Shown here: positions 33,412 through 42,746 of the stretch, in pieces
Position numbering within the stretch: position 1 is the stretch's first letter
How the letters are laid out: each line of letters opens with the position of its first letter
Source: Robinsoniella peoriensis
GTDB taxonomy: Bacteria > Bacillota > Clostridia > Lachnospirales > Lachnospiraceae
Length of the DNA: 64,000 nucleotides
Reading direction: 5' to 3' (one strand)
NCBI RefSeq assembly: GCF_042680125.1
Contig: NZ_JBHTNY010000006.1
Translations under genes and position numbers: made by a program
The notes under the pieces: model-generated
What the model was told of the DNA's origin: nothing
What the model saw: the letters and a program-made list of their open reading frames with translations, nothing else
Database searches by the model: none

Positions 33412-35286
33412 ATGAAAAAGAAACATAAAAAATTACCTTTTATTATTGCAGGCGTCGTCGTAGTGGCGGGCGTCGGTTTTTTTGCCCTCAGAGGGCAGGG
33501 AACCCAGACGGTGAATACACAGGCCGTAGCAGTAGTACCGGTAACTACCGGAGATGTGCAGGAATATGTAGATACCAGTGGAACGGTTGAGAGCCGTACT
33601 AAGAAAACCTTTTTCTCACCGGTCAATGCAACCATAAAGAATCTGAATTTTCAGCGTGGAGATTCTGTGAAAGCAGGTGATATGCTGATTACTTTTGATT
33701 TGGAAAATCTGGAAAAGGACAATAAAAAAGCAGAATTAAATGTGTTATCCGGCAAATACGGATATCAGGATACGATAAATAAATCGAATAAAGCTGCGAA
33801 CGATAAAGCAGATGCAGCCAGCCAGGTAAACAGTCTGCAGGCACAGGTGGATCAGTGGAAACAGAGAGTTACGGATTTAAACCGTGCCATCGCACAGAAG
33901 ACGAAAGATGCCCAGGCTGAAGTAATCCAAAAGCAGTCGGAAGCTGCGGCACAGGCTGAATCTGAGGCTAAAGCCCAGGCAGAGGCAGCAAAAGCAGAGA
34001 TCAAAGCAGAGACAGATAAATTAAAGGACAAAATCGAAAAATTAACCAAGAAGAAAGCAGAATATACCGTAAAATTAAATGTGGCGGTTCAGACTTTAAC
34101 ACAGCTTCAGGGACAGTTGAACGATGCAAAATTCCAACAGGGCATCCTGCAGCAGAGCTATGATGAAGCAAGCGGTTTAGGGGATGCGGCAAAGATTGAA
34201 ACGGCAAGCCAGGCATTAAAAGCCCAGATGGCAGTTGTACATGAGCTGGAGGACAACAAAGTACCTGCCGCTCAGGCAAAGGCAGATGAGCTGAATGCGA
34301 AGATTGCACAGGATTTCGACAATCCGATAGCGGAATACCAGGCACAGATTCAGAAATTGTCATCTCCTGAGAGCAGCACCCAGGTGGGGACGCAGGGAGG
34401 GACCGGAGGAACAGATCTGTCCGGAAACGGCATGAGCCAGACAGGAGAGGCAGATACTACGGATCTTCAGATGGAACTTCAGGATGCCCAGTCAACGCTG
34501 GCTGAATTACAGTCGGATCTGGCATCTAAAAAGGCGATTGCAGAAGCAGATGGGGCAACTTTATCAGATGAATCCAAAGCGCAGATGGAAGTAAATAATA
34601 ACCTCCAGGAACTGGAGAGTAAAACATTAGAAGAACTAATTATAAAGGGAAAACAGGGCATTACCGCAGAATTCAGCGGAGTTATTTCTGATAGTAAGGT
34701 TGCACAGGGAGGTATGGTTACACAGGGTGGTGAAATGTTTACGCTTCAGAGTACCCAGGATGTAGATGTAAACATCTCACTTTCCAAATATGATTTTGAA
34801 AAAGTCCAGAAGGGACAAAAAGCAACCGTTAAGATTGGAGCAAAAGAATACAAAGGTACTGTGAGTAAGATCAGTCATATCGCAATTCCAAATGAAAAGG
34901 GAACACCGATCATCAGTGCGGCAGTATCCATTGACAATCCGGATGAAGATATTTTTCTGGGTGTAGAAGCAAAGGTATCGATTCAGGCGGCGGAAGCGAA
35001 ACAGGTTCCGATTGTTCCTGTTGAGGTAGTCAATACCGGAAACGATGGTTCATTCTGCTATATCGTAAAAGATGGTGTAGTGGCGAAGCAGATTGTTGAG
35101 ACAGGTGTGTCCTCAGACAGTTATATTGAAATCAAATCAGGACTGGAGCCCGGAGACCAGATAATTCCGGATATCGGAATGTATCAGGAAGGAAGCCCGG
35201 TTGTGCCAATGGATGAAAACAGCATGAATGCAGGAACAGGAAGTGCCGGCGGTTCGGAAGGCGGAGCAGTTCAGGCAGAATCATAA
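33412..35286 (+). CDS. HlyD/MacA-like efflux periplasmic adaptor
   Basis: 624 aa from ATG 33412 (GGAGGAGA upstream). An N-terminal membrane anchor (FIIAGVVVVAGVGFFAL, about 9-25), a split lipoyl/barrel-sandwich domain (VQEYVDTSGTVESRTKKTFFSPVNATIKNL; second half near 410-440), a long coiled coil (about 110-300) rich in Ala/Gln/Lys/Glu, a Gly/Ser/Thr-rich patch (about 320-350), and beta-barrel/membrane-proximal domains (ATVKIGAKEYKGTVSKISH, then VPIVPVEVVNTGNDGSFCYIVKDG). In Gram-positives such adaptors link MacB-like permeases to the cell wall space. The adaptor is longer than E. coli MacA because of the coiled coil. Confidence 0.92.
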   Translation: MKKKHKKLPFIIAGVVVVAGVGFFALRGQGTQTVNTQAVAVVPVTTGDVQEYVDTSGTVESRTKKTFFSPVNATIKNLNFQRGDSVKAGDMLITFDLENLEKDNKKAELNVLSGKYGYQDTINKSNKAANDKADAASQVNSLQAQVDQWKQRVTDLNRAIAQKTKDAQAEVIQKQSEAAAQAESEAKAQAEAAKAEIKAETDKLKDKIEKLTKKKAEYTVKLNVAVQTLTQLQGQLNDAKFQQGILQQSYDEASGLGDAAKIETASQALKAQMAVVHELEDNKVPAAQAKADELNAKIAQDFDNPIAEYQAQIQKLSSPESSTQVGTQGGTGGTDLSGNGMSQTGEADTTDLQMELQDAQSTLAELQSDLASKKAIAEADGATLSDESKAQMEVNNNLQELESKTLEELIIKGKQGITAEFSGVISDSKVAQGGMVTQGGEMFTLQSTQDVDVNISLSKYDFEKVQKGQKATVKIGAKEYKGTVSKISHIAIPNEKGTPIISAAVSIDNPDEDIFLGVEAKVSIQAAEAKQVPIVPVEVVNTGNDGSFCYIVKDGVVAKQIVETGVSSDSYIEIKSGLEPGDQIIPDIGMYQEGSPVVPMDENSMNAGTGSAGGSEGGAVQAES

Positions 35287-35306
35287 GAACAGCTGATATT
35301 TGCAAA

Positions 35307-35370
35307 GTTTGAAAGGAAATCGCTTTCAAACTACTGATTAAGGAATAGCACAAGCCAGCTTGCGCTATTC
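35307..35370. repeat. Two-hairpin intergenic element, copy B
   Basis: GTTTGAAAG (35307-35315) pairs with CTTTCAAAC (35323-35331) around GAAATCG; next is CTGATTAAG, then GAATAGCACAAG (35343-35354) pairing with CTTGCGCTATTC (35359-35370, one mismatch), then GGGAGTAAAAAATG. Same order of parts as copy A at 20773-20865. Confidence 0.65.
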
Positions 35371-35398
35371 GGGAGTAAAAAATGAAAGGGGCACATAT

Positions 35399-36634
35399 AT
35401 GAGTAGTTTGCTTGAATATTTTAAAATGGCAATAAAAAGTATTGTTGCAAATAAAGGCCGTTCTTTCCTGACTATGCTGGGTATCATTATTGGTATTGCT
35501 TCTGTTATTGCAATTATGTCAGTGGGTGCCGGAACCACGGAGTCCATGACAGCGGAAGCAAACGATGTGGGAGGCGGACAGATCTATGTATCCTGTAGTG
35601 AAGATGCAGTAAATGCCAATCAGATGATCACGGCGGCTGATATGGAAGCTATTACTTCGAAAGTAAAAGGTGTGGAAGGTGTTACACCGGCTTCCGGAAG
35701 CAGTGGAACTACGGTAACCGGAAAAGGTGAATTTCAGCTGAGTCTCAGTGCAGGAACACAGATGCTGCAGAGAATGAGCAACTTTACGATGAAAAGAGGA
35801 AAATATTTCACGGATGCAGATGTACAGGAAGGAAAGAACGTCTGCGTTCTGACCGACACAGATGCCAAACGTCTATTTGGATCTGACGATGTAGTGGGAA
35901 TGGATATTGATGTTACCATGGATGGTATGACATATGCATACCGTATCGTGGGAATCACCGGGGCAAAGGAAAATACAGCATTTGTAAGCTATAGTTACGA
36001 AGGGCAGCCGGTTACCCTTGATATTCCGTATACTTCACTGACAAATTATGGTTATGATCCGGAGCCATTTTACAGTATTTATGTATTTGCGGATAAGACG
36101 ATGGATGCAAAACAAATTACAAATTCCGTAATTCACATACTGGAATCCAGGCATCAGAGTGCGGGAGAGGACTTCTACCGGGTTCAGAACTTTCAGGATG
36201 TGCTGCAGAGTATTAACAGTATGATGGGTATGGTTACAGCATTTATCTCATTTGTAGCAGCGATTTCATTGCTGGTAGGAGGAATTGGCGTTATGAATAT
36301 TATGCTGGTTTCCGTTACGGAACGTACCAGGGAAATCGGTATCCGAAAATCTCTGGGAGCCAAGACTTCTTCTATTATGGTACAATTCCTGGCTGAATCG
36401 GCAATTATTACAGCACTGGGCGGAGTGATTGGCATCATTTTAGGGGTAATAGCAGCTTTTGGTATCTGCAGTATTATGACTGTTTCCTTAGGAAGTACCA
36501 TCAGCCCGGGAATTAGTGCAGGAACAATTCTGGGGGCAACGTTTTTTGCCTGTGCAGTTGGTATCTTCTTTGGAATTTATCCGGCTAGAAAAGCAGCGAA
36601 ACTCAGCCCGATTGAAGCATTGAGAAGAAATTAG
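35399..36634 (+). CDS. MacB-like ABC transporter permease (FtsX domain)
   Basis: 411 aa from ATG 35399 (GAAAGGGG upstream; the longer ORF start runs through the hairpin element). One N-terminal membrane helix with FKMAIKSIVANKGRSFLTMLGIIIGIASVIAIMSVGAGT, a large extracellular MacB core domain (about 55-285), then three helices (INSMMGMVTAFISFVAAISLLVGGIGVMNIMLVSVTERTREIGIRKSLGA... and GIYPARKAAKLSPIEALR at the end). All hallmarks of MacB permeases. Completes the efflux system with the two genes upstream; substrate unknown. Confidence 0.95.
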   Translation: MSSLLEYFKMAIKSIVANKGRSFLTMLGIIIGIASVIAIMSVGAGTTESMTAEANDVGGGQIYVSCSEDAVNANQMITAADMEAITSKVKGVEGVTPASGSSGTTVTGKGEFQLSLSAGTQMLQRMSNFTMKRGKYFTDADVQEGKNVCVLTDTDAKRLFGSDDVVGMDIDVTMDGMTYAYRIVGITGAKENTAFVSYSYEGQPVTLDIPYTSLTNYGYDPEPFYSIYVFADKTMDAKQITNSVIHILESRHQSAGEDFYRVQNFQDVLQSINSMMGMVTAFISFVAAISLLVGGIGVMNIMLVSVTERTREIGIRKSLGAKTSSIMVQFLAESAIITALGGVIGIILGVIAAFGICSIMTVSLGSTISPGISAGTILGATFFACAVGIFFGIYPARKAAKLSPIEALRRN

Positions 36635-36658
36635 TATAATTAATAAATGCAATATGCA

Positions 36659-36702
36659 GCAGAGGAACGTAGATATTAGATATCGGTTCCTCTGCTTTTC
36701 TT
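36659..36702 (+). terminator. Terminator of the MacB-like operon
   Basis: GCAGAGGAAC (36659-36668) pairs perfectly with GTTCCTCTGC (36686-36695), followed by TTTTCTTT. Confidence 0.9.
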
Positions 36703-36783
36703 TACGTGTTCCCTGCGCTTTCCATCACCACCGGTATATTGTTTATATCTCTATAATTTCCTCCTGCCGGAGGATGTTTTGTC

Positions 36784-36836
36784 TTGACAAACCCCCTTTG
36801 GAATGCTATGATATAAGAAATTACACTCGAGTGCAA
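36784..36836 (+). promoter_or_regulatory. Promoter and LacI-type operator of the LacI regulator gene
   Basis: TTGACA (36784-36789), 17-base spacer, TATGAT (36807-36812), then the palindrome TTACACTCGAGTGCAA (36821-36836, one mismatch) over the start point. The same core is before the next operon at 37930, so the regulator likely represses itself. Confidence 0.8.
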
Positions 36837-36847
36837 ATAAAGGAGAC

Positions 36848-37891
36848 GTGGGTTGTGTGTATGAGAAACCGATAACATTAAAAGATGTAGCAGAGAAGTC
36901 GAAGTTTTCCCTTCGGACGGTCAAAAAAGTTTTATCCGGTGATGAGACGGTGAGACCGGAGACAAAGGAACATATTTTACTGGTAGCCAAGGAACTGGGG
37001 TATCGCAAGAACCGGATGGCAAGTGTTCTGGCTACAAATAAGGTGCATAATATCGCTATTGTAATCGGCGATTTTAAGTACTTCTTTCCTGAGGCGAAAG
37101 CTGGTTTTGGGAAGTGTTACCGGGAATACCGGGAACTGAAGATTGGTATTGAGTTTTTTACGCCCGCCAATGAATCAGTTCTGGCTTCCAGGGAGCTTTT
37201 ACAGGAGTTGCAGGATAATGACAATATTGATGCAGTGATTATGCATGCCTGCAGCATGAGCGGTCTGAACCGGGAGATCAATGCCCTGGTTAAAAAGGGA
37301 AAGCCGGTATTTACTTTTGGGGCGGATGCTCCCTCCAGTGACCGCATCTGTTACGTAGGACCCAAAGCTTATGAATCAGGCAGGATTGCGGCGCAGATCA
37401 TGGTGAATTATATTGGGAAAAAGGGAAATGTTTTTATCGTTAACCAAAGTATAGAAGAGATGCAGACGGTAGAACGTAACCGGGGATTTATGGATTATAT
37501 AATGGAATATTGTCCAGAGGTGGAAGTGCAGCAGATTACGGTACAGAAAAATGAAAAAGAGTATTACGACAAGGTACGCAGGCTGATAGAAACCCAGCAG
37601 GTTTCGGGGATTCTGGGGGCAGATGCGGATTGCTATATTGTTGGAAATGTTCTGAGGGATCTTAAGAACCGGGACATTACTGCTATGGGTTTTGACTTGT
37701 CAGATGACACAGAACAGCTATTGAAAGAGGACTATTTTAAAGTGGTGCTCAGTCAGAATCCGGATAAACAGGCTTATAAAGTATTGCAGAAAATGTGTGA
37801 TTATATTTCTTATGGGGTAAAAGTTAAGAAAAATATCTATACAGATGTATCAATTATTACTAGTGAGTGTTTGCGGTATAGAGAAGAGTAA
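36848..37891 (+). CDS. LacI-family transcriptional regulator
   Basis: 347 aa from GTG 36848; the in-frame GTG at 36857 has better spacing to AAAGGAGA and is the likelier start. N-terminal HTH ITLKDVAEKSKFSLRTVKKVLSGDETV and LGYRKNRMASVLATNK; sensor domain of the sugar-binding type (IAIVIGDFKYFF, VFIVNQSIEEMQTVERNRGFMDYI, GILGADADCYIVGNVLRDL). It controls the DUF4432/FGGY/amidohydrolase/ABC operon through the shared palindrome TGCACTCGAGTGCA. Its terminator stem overlaps its stop codon. Confidence 0.92.
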   Translation: MGCVYEKPITLKDVAEKSKFSLRTVKKVLSGDETVRPETKEHILLVAKELGYRKNRMASVLATNKVHNIAIVIGDFKYFFPEAKAGFGKCYREYRELKIGIEFFTPANESVLASRELLQELQDNDNIDAVIMHACSMSGLNREINALVKKGKPVFTFGADAPSSDRICYVGPKAYESGRIAAQIMVNYIGKKGNVFIVNQSIEEMQTVERNRGFMDYIMEYCPEVEVQQITVQKNEKEYYDKVRRLIETQQVSGILGADADCYIVGNVLRDLKNRDITAMGFDLSDDTEQLLKEDYFKVVLSQNPDKQAYKVLQKMCDYISYGVKVKKNIYTDVSIITSECLRYREE

Positions 37892-37919
37892 CGAAGAATT
37901 TTCGGTTACTCTTTCCTTT
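37884..37919 (+). terminator. Terminator overlapping the LacI gene stop codon
   Basis: AAGAGTAAC (37884-37892, includes the TAA stop) pairs with GTTACTCTT (37905-37913), then TCCTTT. Confidence 0.75.
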
Positions 37920-37929
37920 AACAAACATA

Positions 37930-37945
37930 GTGCACTCGAGTGCAC
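37930..37945. promoter_or_regulatory. LacI-type operator before the DUF4432/FGGY operon
   Basis: GTGCACTCGAGTGCAC, a perfect 16-base palindrome, 12 bases before the ATG at 37958 and overlapping its ribosome binding region. The 14-base core differs in only one position from the site at 36821-36836. No convincing -35/-10 pair was seen upstream. Confidence 0.8.
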
Positions 37946-37957
37946 GAAGGAGGAAAG

Positions 37958-39097
37958 ATGTATCAGTCAGTGGAAAGCTATCGGAACCAGCGAAATTATA
38001 ACTGCAGGATCCGGGAAGTAGTGTATCAGGGGGTCAGGCAGGTTAATCTGGAAAATGAATACCTGCATATTGGGGTTCTGGCAGGGAAAGGCAGTGATAT
38101 CTTTGAATTTGTTTATAAACCGATGGATTTGGATTTTATGTGGCATTCTTTTCATGGGGTAAAGAATCCGCAGACTTTTGTAACGACCAAGAACAGCAGA
38201 TATGGAAGATTTTTAGATTTATACGAAGGCGGGTGGCAGGAGTTATTTCCCAACTACGGGGCGGCAAGTACCTATATGAATGCAGAACTTGGTATCCACG
38301 GTGAGGTCTGTGTAGCACAGTGGGATTACCAGATTGAAAAAGATACCGAGGAAGAGATAACGGTGAAATTTGAGATCCGCACTGCGAAGACGCCGTTCTA
38401 TCTGGAAAAATGGATGACCTTAAAAAGCGGTGACCCTACTCTTTATATACGTGAGCGGGTCACTAATGAAGGTGCGGTGCCACTGCAGTTTATGTGGGGA
38501 CATCATCCTGCTCTGGGTGCACCGTTTCTGGATGGGAACTGCGAGATTATTATAAATGGTGACTGTAAGGTACATACTTTAAATATACAGAGTGCACTGC
38601 CGGCAAACAGGCAGATGGACTGGCCGGTGGTAAAAGATGTTAACGGAAATGAGTTGGATTTATCCAGAGTGCGTAATCCGGGAGAAAAGAAGTATCTGGA
38701 ATATGGGATTTCCGGAATAGAAGACAGCCGGTATTGCGTTTGGAACCATGGATTGCACATTGGATTTGGAATGGAGTGGGAGAAAGATATGTTTCCGTAT
38801 CTCTGGATCTGGGAGCCGAATTGTGCGGCACAGGGGTATCCCTGGTATGGAAGAAACTATACCCTGGGCTGTGAACCCTGGTCGGTGCTGGCGGAGAGCA
38901 TGGAGGAAGTGGAAAGAGAAGATGCGGGAATTAAAATAGAAGCCGGAATGAGTATTGAGACTCATCTAAAAGCTTATGTGTGTCTGGAGTATCATTCAGG
39001 CGCACCCTTGAAAATCGAAAGGAATGAGGTGTGGCAGCATGTTTGTGATTGGACTGGATGTGGGGACGACTGGGACAAAGGCTCTGCTGATAGATGA
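37958..39097 (+). CDS. DUF4432 aldose-epimerase-like protein
   Basis: 379 aa from ATG 37958, with AAGGAGGAAAG upstream; an ORF extension to 37940 would start inside the operator. Galactose mutarotase-like fold: GSDIFEFVYKPMDLDFMWHSFHG, GGWQELFPNYGA, GIHGEVCVAQWDY, MWGHHPALGAPFLDGNC, and LWIWEPNCAAQGYPWYGRNYTLGCEPW. It may interconvert anomers of a sugar taken up by the importer of this operon. The next gene starts 59 bases before its end, so both are coupled. Confidence 0.85.
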   Translation: MYQSVESYRNQRNYNCRIREVVYQGVRQVNLENEYLHIGVLAGKGSDIFEFVYKPMDLDFMWHSFHGVKNPQTFVTTKNSRYGRFLDLYEGGWQELFPNYGAASTYMNAELGIHGEVCVAQWDYQIEKDTEEEITVKFEIRTAKTPFYLEKWMTLKSGDPTLYIRERVTNEGAVPLQFMWGHHPALGAPFLDGNCEIIINGDCKVHTLNIQSALPANRQMDWPVVKDVNGNELDLSRVRNPGEKKYLEYGISGIEDSRYCVWNHGLHIGFGMEWEKDMFPYLWIWEPNCAAQGYPWYGRNYTLGCEPWSVLAESMEEVEREDAGIKIEAGMSIETHLKAYVCLEYHSGAPLKIERNEVWQHVCDWTGCGDDWDKGSADR

Positions 39098-40529
39098 AAA
39101 CGGGAAGCAGCAGGGCAGAGGATATCAGGGCTACAAGACGATTCCGGGAGAGGGGGGCATCGTAGAACAAAGGGCAGAAGACTGGTGGGAGGCTTCCGTT
39201 AAGGCAGTTAAAGAAGCCTGTGCAGGGTGTGAAAAATCCCAGGTTGCGGCACTGGCGCTTTCTACTCAGGGAGCCAGTTCCCTGCTGGTGGATGCTGATT
39301 TCCACGCCATTGGAAATGCGGTTACCTGGATGGATAAAAGAGCTATGAAAGAGGTGGAGGAATTAGAAAAAAAGGCAGGCAAAGGGTATTATTATTCGAA
39401 AACAGGATGGGAATTAAGTGCCAGCCTGGATGCCTGTAAAATGCTTTGGCTGAAAAGAAATCGCAGGGAAGATGCAGAGCGGGCTTTGAAATTTATTTCC
39501 ACCCTGGAATATATGAATTATCATTTGACAGGAAATGCGGTAATCGATCCTACCAATGCAGCAATCCGCCAGATGATGGATATACAGACCTGGAGGTGGG
39601 ATGAAAAGATATTGGGGGATATCGGCATTTCGTCAGAGCTGCTTCCGGAAATAAAAAGGACAGGGGAATATCTGGGAACATTGACAGGGAATGCCGCTGT
39701 GGAATTAGGGCTGCCGGCTGAGGTAAAAGTATATAACGGAGCCCATGACCAGTACTGTTGTGCACTGGGGTCAGGCAGCGTGGAAAATGGGGATCTGCTC
39801 CTTGGTACAGGCACTGCATGGGCAGTGATGAGTATAACGGATAGACCCATGCTGACAAAATCCGGAATCTCACCTGCCAGACATGTTGTGCCGGGGCTGT
39901 GGGGAGCTTTATCTTCCATTAGTGGCGGTGGTATTGTACTGGACTGGTGGAAAGACCAGATGGGGGGATTCACCTATGAAGCCTTAAATGACGGAGCTGT
40001 CCAAAAGTTAGGAAGAGAGGAAGAGCTTATGTTTTTCCCTTATCTCACGGGAGCAGGATGCCCTGTATGGGACGACAGGGCAAAAGGGACGCTGACTGGA
40101 TTGGAATTAAAACACGACAAATTGGATGTGGCAGTGGCTGTGATGGAAGGAATTGTCTTTCATACGGCGATGCTCTTAGAGGATTACCGGGAAAATGGGG
40201 CACAGATTAACAGTCTGAGAGTAATGGGTGGTGCTTTAAACAGCAGAGTTTGGATGCTTATGCTGCAGGCAGTGCTGGATTGTGAGGTAATCCGGGTTAC
40301 CCAGACGGATGCGGCTTGCGTAGGAGCGGCAATGATTGCCGCTGTAGAATACGGAATATATAAAGATTATCCTATGGCGGTAAGAACCATGGTTACTTAC
40401 GAGCGTATGCCTGATGTATCCGTGAAGTTAAAGACATTTTACCGTAAGAAATACGAAGCTTACAAAAAAAACTGGATCATAGTCAGGGAAATCTATCATA
40501 GTACCGGGAAGAAAGGAGTGGCAATATGA
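39039..40529 (+). CDS. FGGY-family carbohydrate kinase (xylulokinase-like)
   Basis: 496 aa from ATG 39039. Motifs: FVIGLDVGTTGTKALLIDENG, STQGASSLLVD, WMDKRA, catalytic Asp in NGAHDQYCCALGSG, and RVMGGALNSRVWMLMLQAVLDCEV. It has an internal LSFYP-like aromatic region (ELMFFPYLTGAGCPVWDDRAKGT) usual for xylulokinases. It overlaps the DUF4432 gene by 59 bases and the amidohydrolase gene by 4 (ATGA). The substrate is presumably the ketose made by an isomerase encoded further on. Confidence 0.92.
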   Translation: MFVIGLDVGTTGTKALLIDENGKQQGRGYQGYKTIPGEGGIVEQRAEDWWEASVKAVKEACAGCEKSQVAALALSTQGASSLLVDADFHAIGNAVTWMDKRAMKEVEELEKKAGKGYYYSKTGWELSASLDACKMLWLKRNRREDAERALKFISTLEYMNYHLTGNAVIDPTNAAIRQMMDIQTWRWDEKILGDIGISSELLPEIKRTGEYLGTLTGNAAVELGLPAEVKVYNGAHDQYCCALGSGSVENGDLLLGTGTAWAVMSITDRPMLTKSGISPARHVVPGLWGALSSISGGGIVLDWWKDQMGGFTYEALNDGAVQKLGREEELMFFPYLTGAGCPVWDDRAKGTLTGLELKHDKLDVAVAVMEGIVFHTAMLLEDYRENGAQINSLRVMGGALNSRVWMLMLQAVLDCEVIRVTQTDAACVGAAMIAAVEYGIYKDYPMAVRTMVTYERMPDVSVKLKTFYRKKYEAYKKNWIIVREIYHSTGKKGVAI

Positions 40530-41548
40530 TCAATAAATGGTTTCATAAGACAGAGCTGGATATTGAATTTTATAACGAATATTTAGAAGAAAGGCTGCCT
40601 GAAAAAATAACAGATGTGCATGTACATATGAATCTGGAAGAACATGTAAAAGGTGTAAGCAAGGAGCGGATTTCAATGGATTGGGCTTTGGAATGCGGGC
40701 TTCAGATGGAATATGAAGCGGCTCAGCATTATTATCAGACCATGTTTCCGGGTAAACAGATTTTATTGACGGCTTTCCCATTTCCCCTGGCAGAAGTGGA
40801 TATACCTGCAAATAATGCATATTTATCAGGACTGGCGAAAACAGGAAAGATTGATGCCCTGATGAGTGTGAGGCCGGAGTGGACGGCGCAGTACTGTGAA
40901 GAAATACTTGTGAATAATCCGTTTTTGGGATTTAAGCCGTATCCTTATCTGGCTTCTGCCATAAAAGGGGCTGATATCAGCATATATGATTTTATGCCGG
41001 AGAGTCAGCTTTCTGTTCTGGACAGGCATAAGAAGGCTTTAATGCTGCATCTTCCCAGAAAAGGAAGACTGCCGGCTCCTGACAACATACGGGAACTGCG
41101 TGAAATCAGACAGAAATTCCCGGATATACATATCATTCTTGCACATTTCGGACGGAGCTTTACAACAGAAATATTTAACCAGGGAATCACGGCGCTGGGG
41201 GAAGATTTAAAAGGGTTTTATTTTGATACGGCGGCGGTGGTAAATCCAGGGGTTCATCAGATGGCTATGGAGCGGCTGGACAGCAGGCAGATCTTATTCG
41301 GAACGGATTTTCCAATTATGACCTGGCATGGGATGCGGGAGTGGCATACGGATACACCCACCAATTATTGCAGAGAAAATTTTGGATGGAACAGGCATGA
41401 AAAAGGAGCAGAGGCAGAAGCGGGATTCACTTTTATCGCTTATGTACAGCTTAAGAATATGCTGGATGCCATAGGAAATGACCATATTCGAAAAGAACAG
41501 ATTTTCTACAAAAATGCGTTGGATGCGTTTCGAAAAGGAGGGAAGTGA
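40526..41548 (+). CDS. Amidohydrolase-family metal-dependent hydrolase
   Basis: 340 aa TIM barrel of the amidohydrolase-2 type: TDVHVHMN (metal HxH, near 29-36), GFKPYPYL near 132, MLHLPRKG near 171, ILAHFGRSF near 202, and LFGTDFPIMT with the metal Asp near 251. Such enzymes include decarboxylases and lactonases; in a sugar operon a lactonase or sugar-acid decarboxylase role is a reasonable guess only. Starts inside the stop of the kinase gene. Confidence 0.88.
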   Translation: MINKWFHKTELDIEFYNEYLEERLPEKITDVHVHMNLEEHVKGVSKERISMDWALECGLQMEYEAAQHYYQTMFPGKQILLTAFPFPLAEVDIPANNAYLSGLAKTGKIDALMSVRPEWTAQYCEEILVNNPFLGFKPYPYLASAIKGADISIYDFMPESQLSVLDRHKKALMLHLPRKGRLPAPDNIRELREIRQKFPDIHIILAHFGRSFTTEIFNQGITALGEDLKGFYFDTAAVVNPGVHQMAMERLDSRQILFGTDFPIMTWHGMREWHTDTPTNYCRENFGWNRHEKGAEAEAGFTFIAYVQLKNMLDAIGNDHIRKEQIFYKNALDAFRKGGK

Positions 41549-41618
41549 TTTTTACAGGATAAAACAATATCTAATATTGGGGTAAGGTATGATTTTCAAA
41601 AAAGGAGGATATGAAAAC

Positions 41619-42656
41619 ATGGGTGTTACAGAAACGAAAGAAGGAAGTGTAAAATCAGAGGCAGTAGAAGGAAAAGCGCATACTGCTTCGGGAGTCAGGA
41701 AAAATACGCTGTGGAAGATACTGGAGATGAGAGAGCTTTCCATTGCAATTATACTTGCAATTATGGTGGTTTTCCTGATGATCAGTACCAGTACTTTTGC
41801 AACCAGTGCCAACATCAGAGTCCTGATCCAGGGAATGAGTGTGGACATGATGATTGCCATTCCAATGGCTATCTCTCTTATTGCCGGTAATATTGATTTT
41901 TCCGTAGGGTCAACGCTGTGTCTTTCCAGCTACATCGGCTGTATGGCTATGGGAGCGGGGGCTCCTGCCTGGCTCGGTATTCTGGTGGGGCTTCTGGCCG
42001 GAGCAGTATTGGGAGCAATCAATGCAGTGATTATTAATCAGTTTAAGATTACGCCTCTGATTGCAACTCTTGGAACCTGGATGGCATATCAGGGAATTGC
42101 ACTGGTGCTGGCAGGGGGGAATACCGTTTCCAATCTTCCGGCAGCATTTAAAAGCTTTGGCAGGATGGAAGCAGGGGGCGTTCCGTTTACTATCATCTAT
42201 ATGGTAATTATCATTGTGGCAGGTATTTTTGTATTAAAGTACGTTAATTTTTTCCATGAAGCTTACTTTATCGGCAGCAATAAAAACTCCGCGCTGCTGG
42301 CGGGAATTCATACCAAAAAATTCATTTATATCAGCTATGCCCTGACAGGAGCAGTCGCTGCATTTGCAGGTATGACGCTGGCAGCCAGGCTTGGAAGCGT
42401 ATCCCAGAACTCCGGAACCGGTCTGGAATTCAGAAATGTGGTGGCACTGCTGATTGGCGGTGTCTCCATGGACGGCGGCGAGGGCAGCCTGATAGGAGTG
42501 GTTCTTGGCGTAACCATTATGCAGGTTGTCAGCAACGCACTGGTATTGCTGGATATTAATGCAAGTTATACAAAGGTGATCCAGGGTGCTATTTTGATTA
42601 TTGCAGTTGCGATTGACCAGCTGAATAAGCAGCGCAAATTAAAGGCAGCAGCGTGA
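41619..42656 (+). CDS. Sugar ABC transporter permease (RbsC-like)
   Basis: 345 aa from ATG 41619 (AAAGGAGG upstream; an extension to 41589 overlaps this site). Hydrophilic N-terminus of about 40 residues, then 8-10 membrane helices with SLIAGNIDFSVGSTLCLSSYIG, ATLGTWMAYQGIALVLAGGN, YFIGSNKNSALLAGI and IGGVSMDGGEGSLIGV, CUT2 permease hallmarks. Order in this operon is permease-ATPase-binding protein, opposite to the importer at 17.8-21.8 kb. Confidence 0.93.
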   Translation: MGVTETKEGSVKSEAVEGKAHTASGVRKNTLWKILEMRELSIAIILAIMVVFLMISTSTFATSANIRVLIQGMSVDMMIAIPMAISLIAGNIDFSVGSTLCLSSYIGCMAMGAGAPAWLGILVGLLAGAVLGAINAVIINQFKITPLIATLGTWMAYQGIALVLAGGNTVSNLPAAFKSFGRMEAGGVPFTIIYMVIIIVAGIFVLKYVNFFHEAYFIGSNKNSALLAGIHTKKFIYISYALTGAVAAFAGMTLAARLGSVSQNSGTGLEFRNVVALLIGGVSMDGGEGSLIGVVLGVTIMQVVSNALVLLDINASYTKVIQGAILIIAVAIDQLNKQRKLKAAA

Positions 42657-42746
42657 TGGGGAAAAAACGGGTTTGACAGACCGTAATGCCGTCAGCCTGA
42701 AAAAGCAGAACAGATGGCTGGCGGCGCTTAAGGAGGAGGAAGCAGT

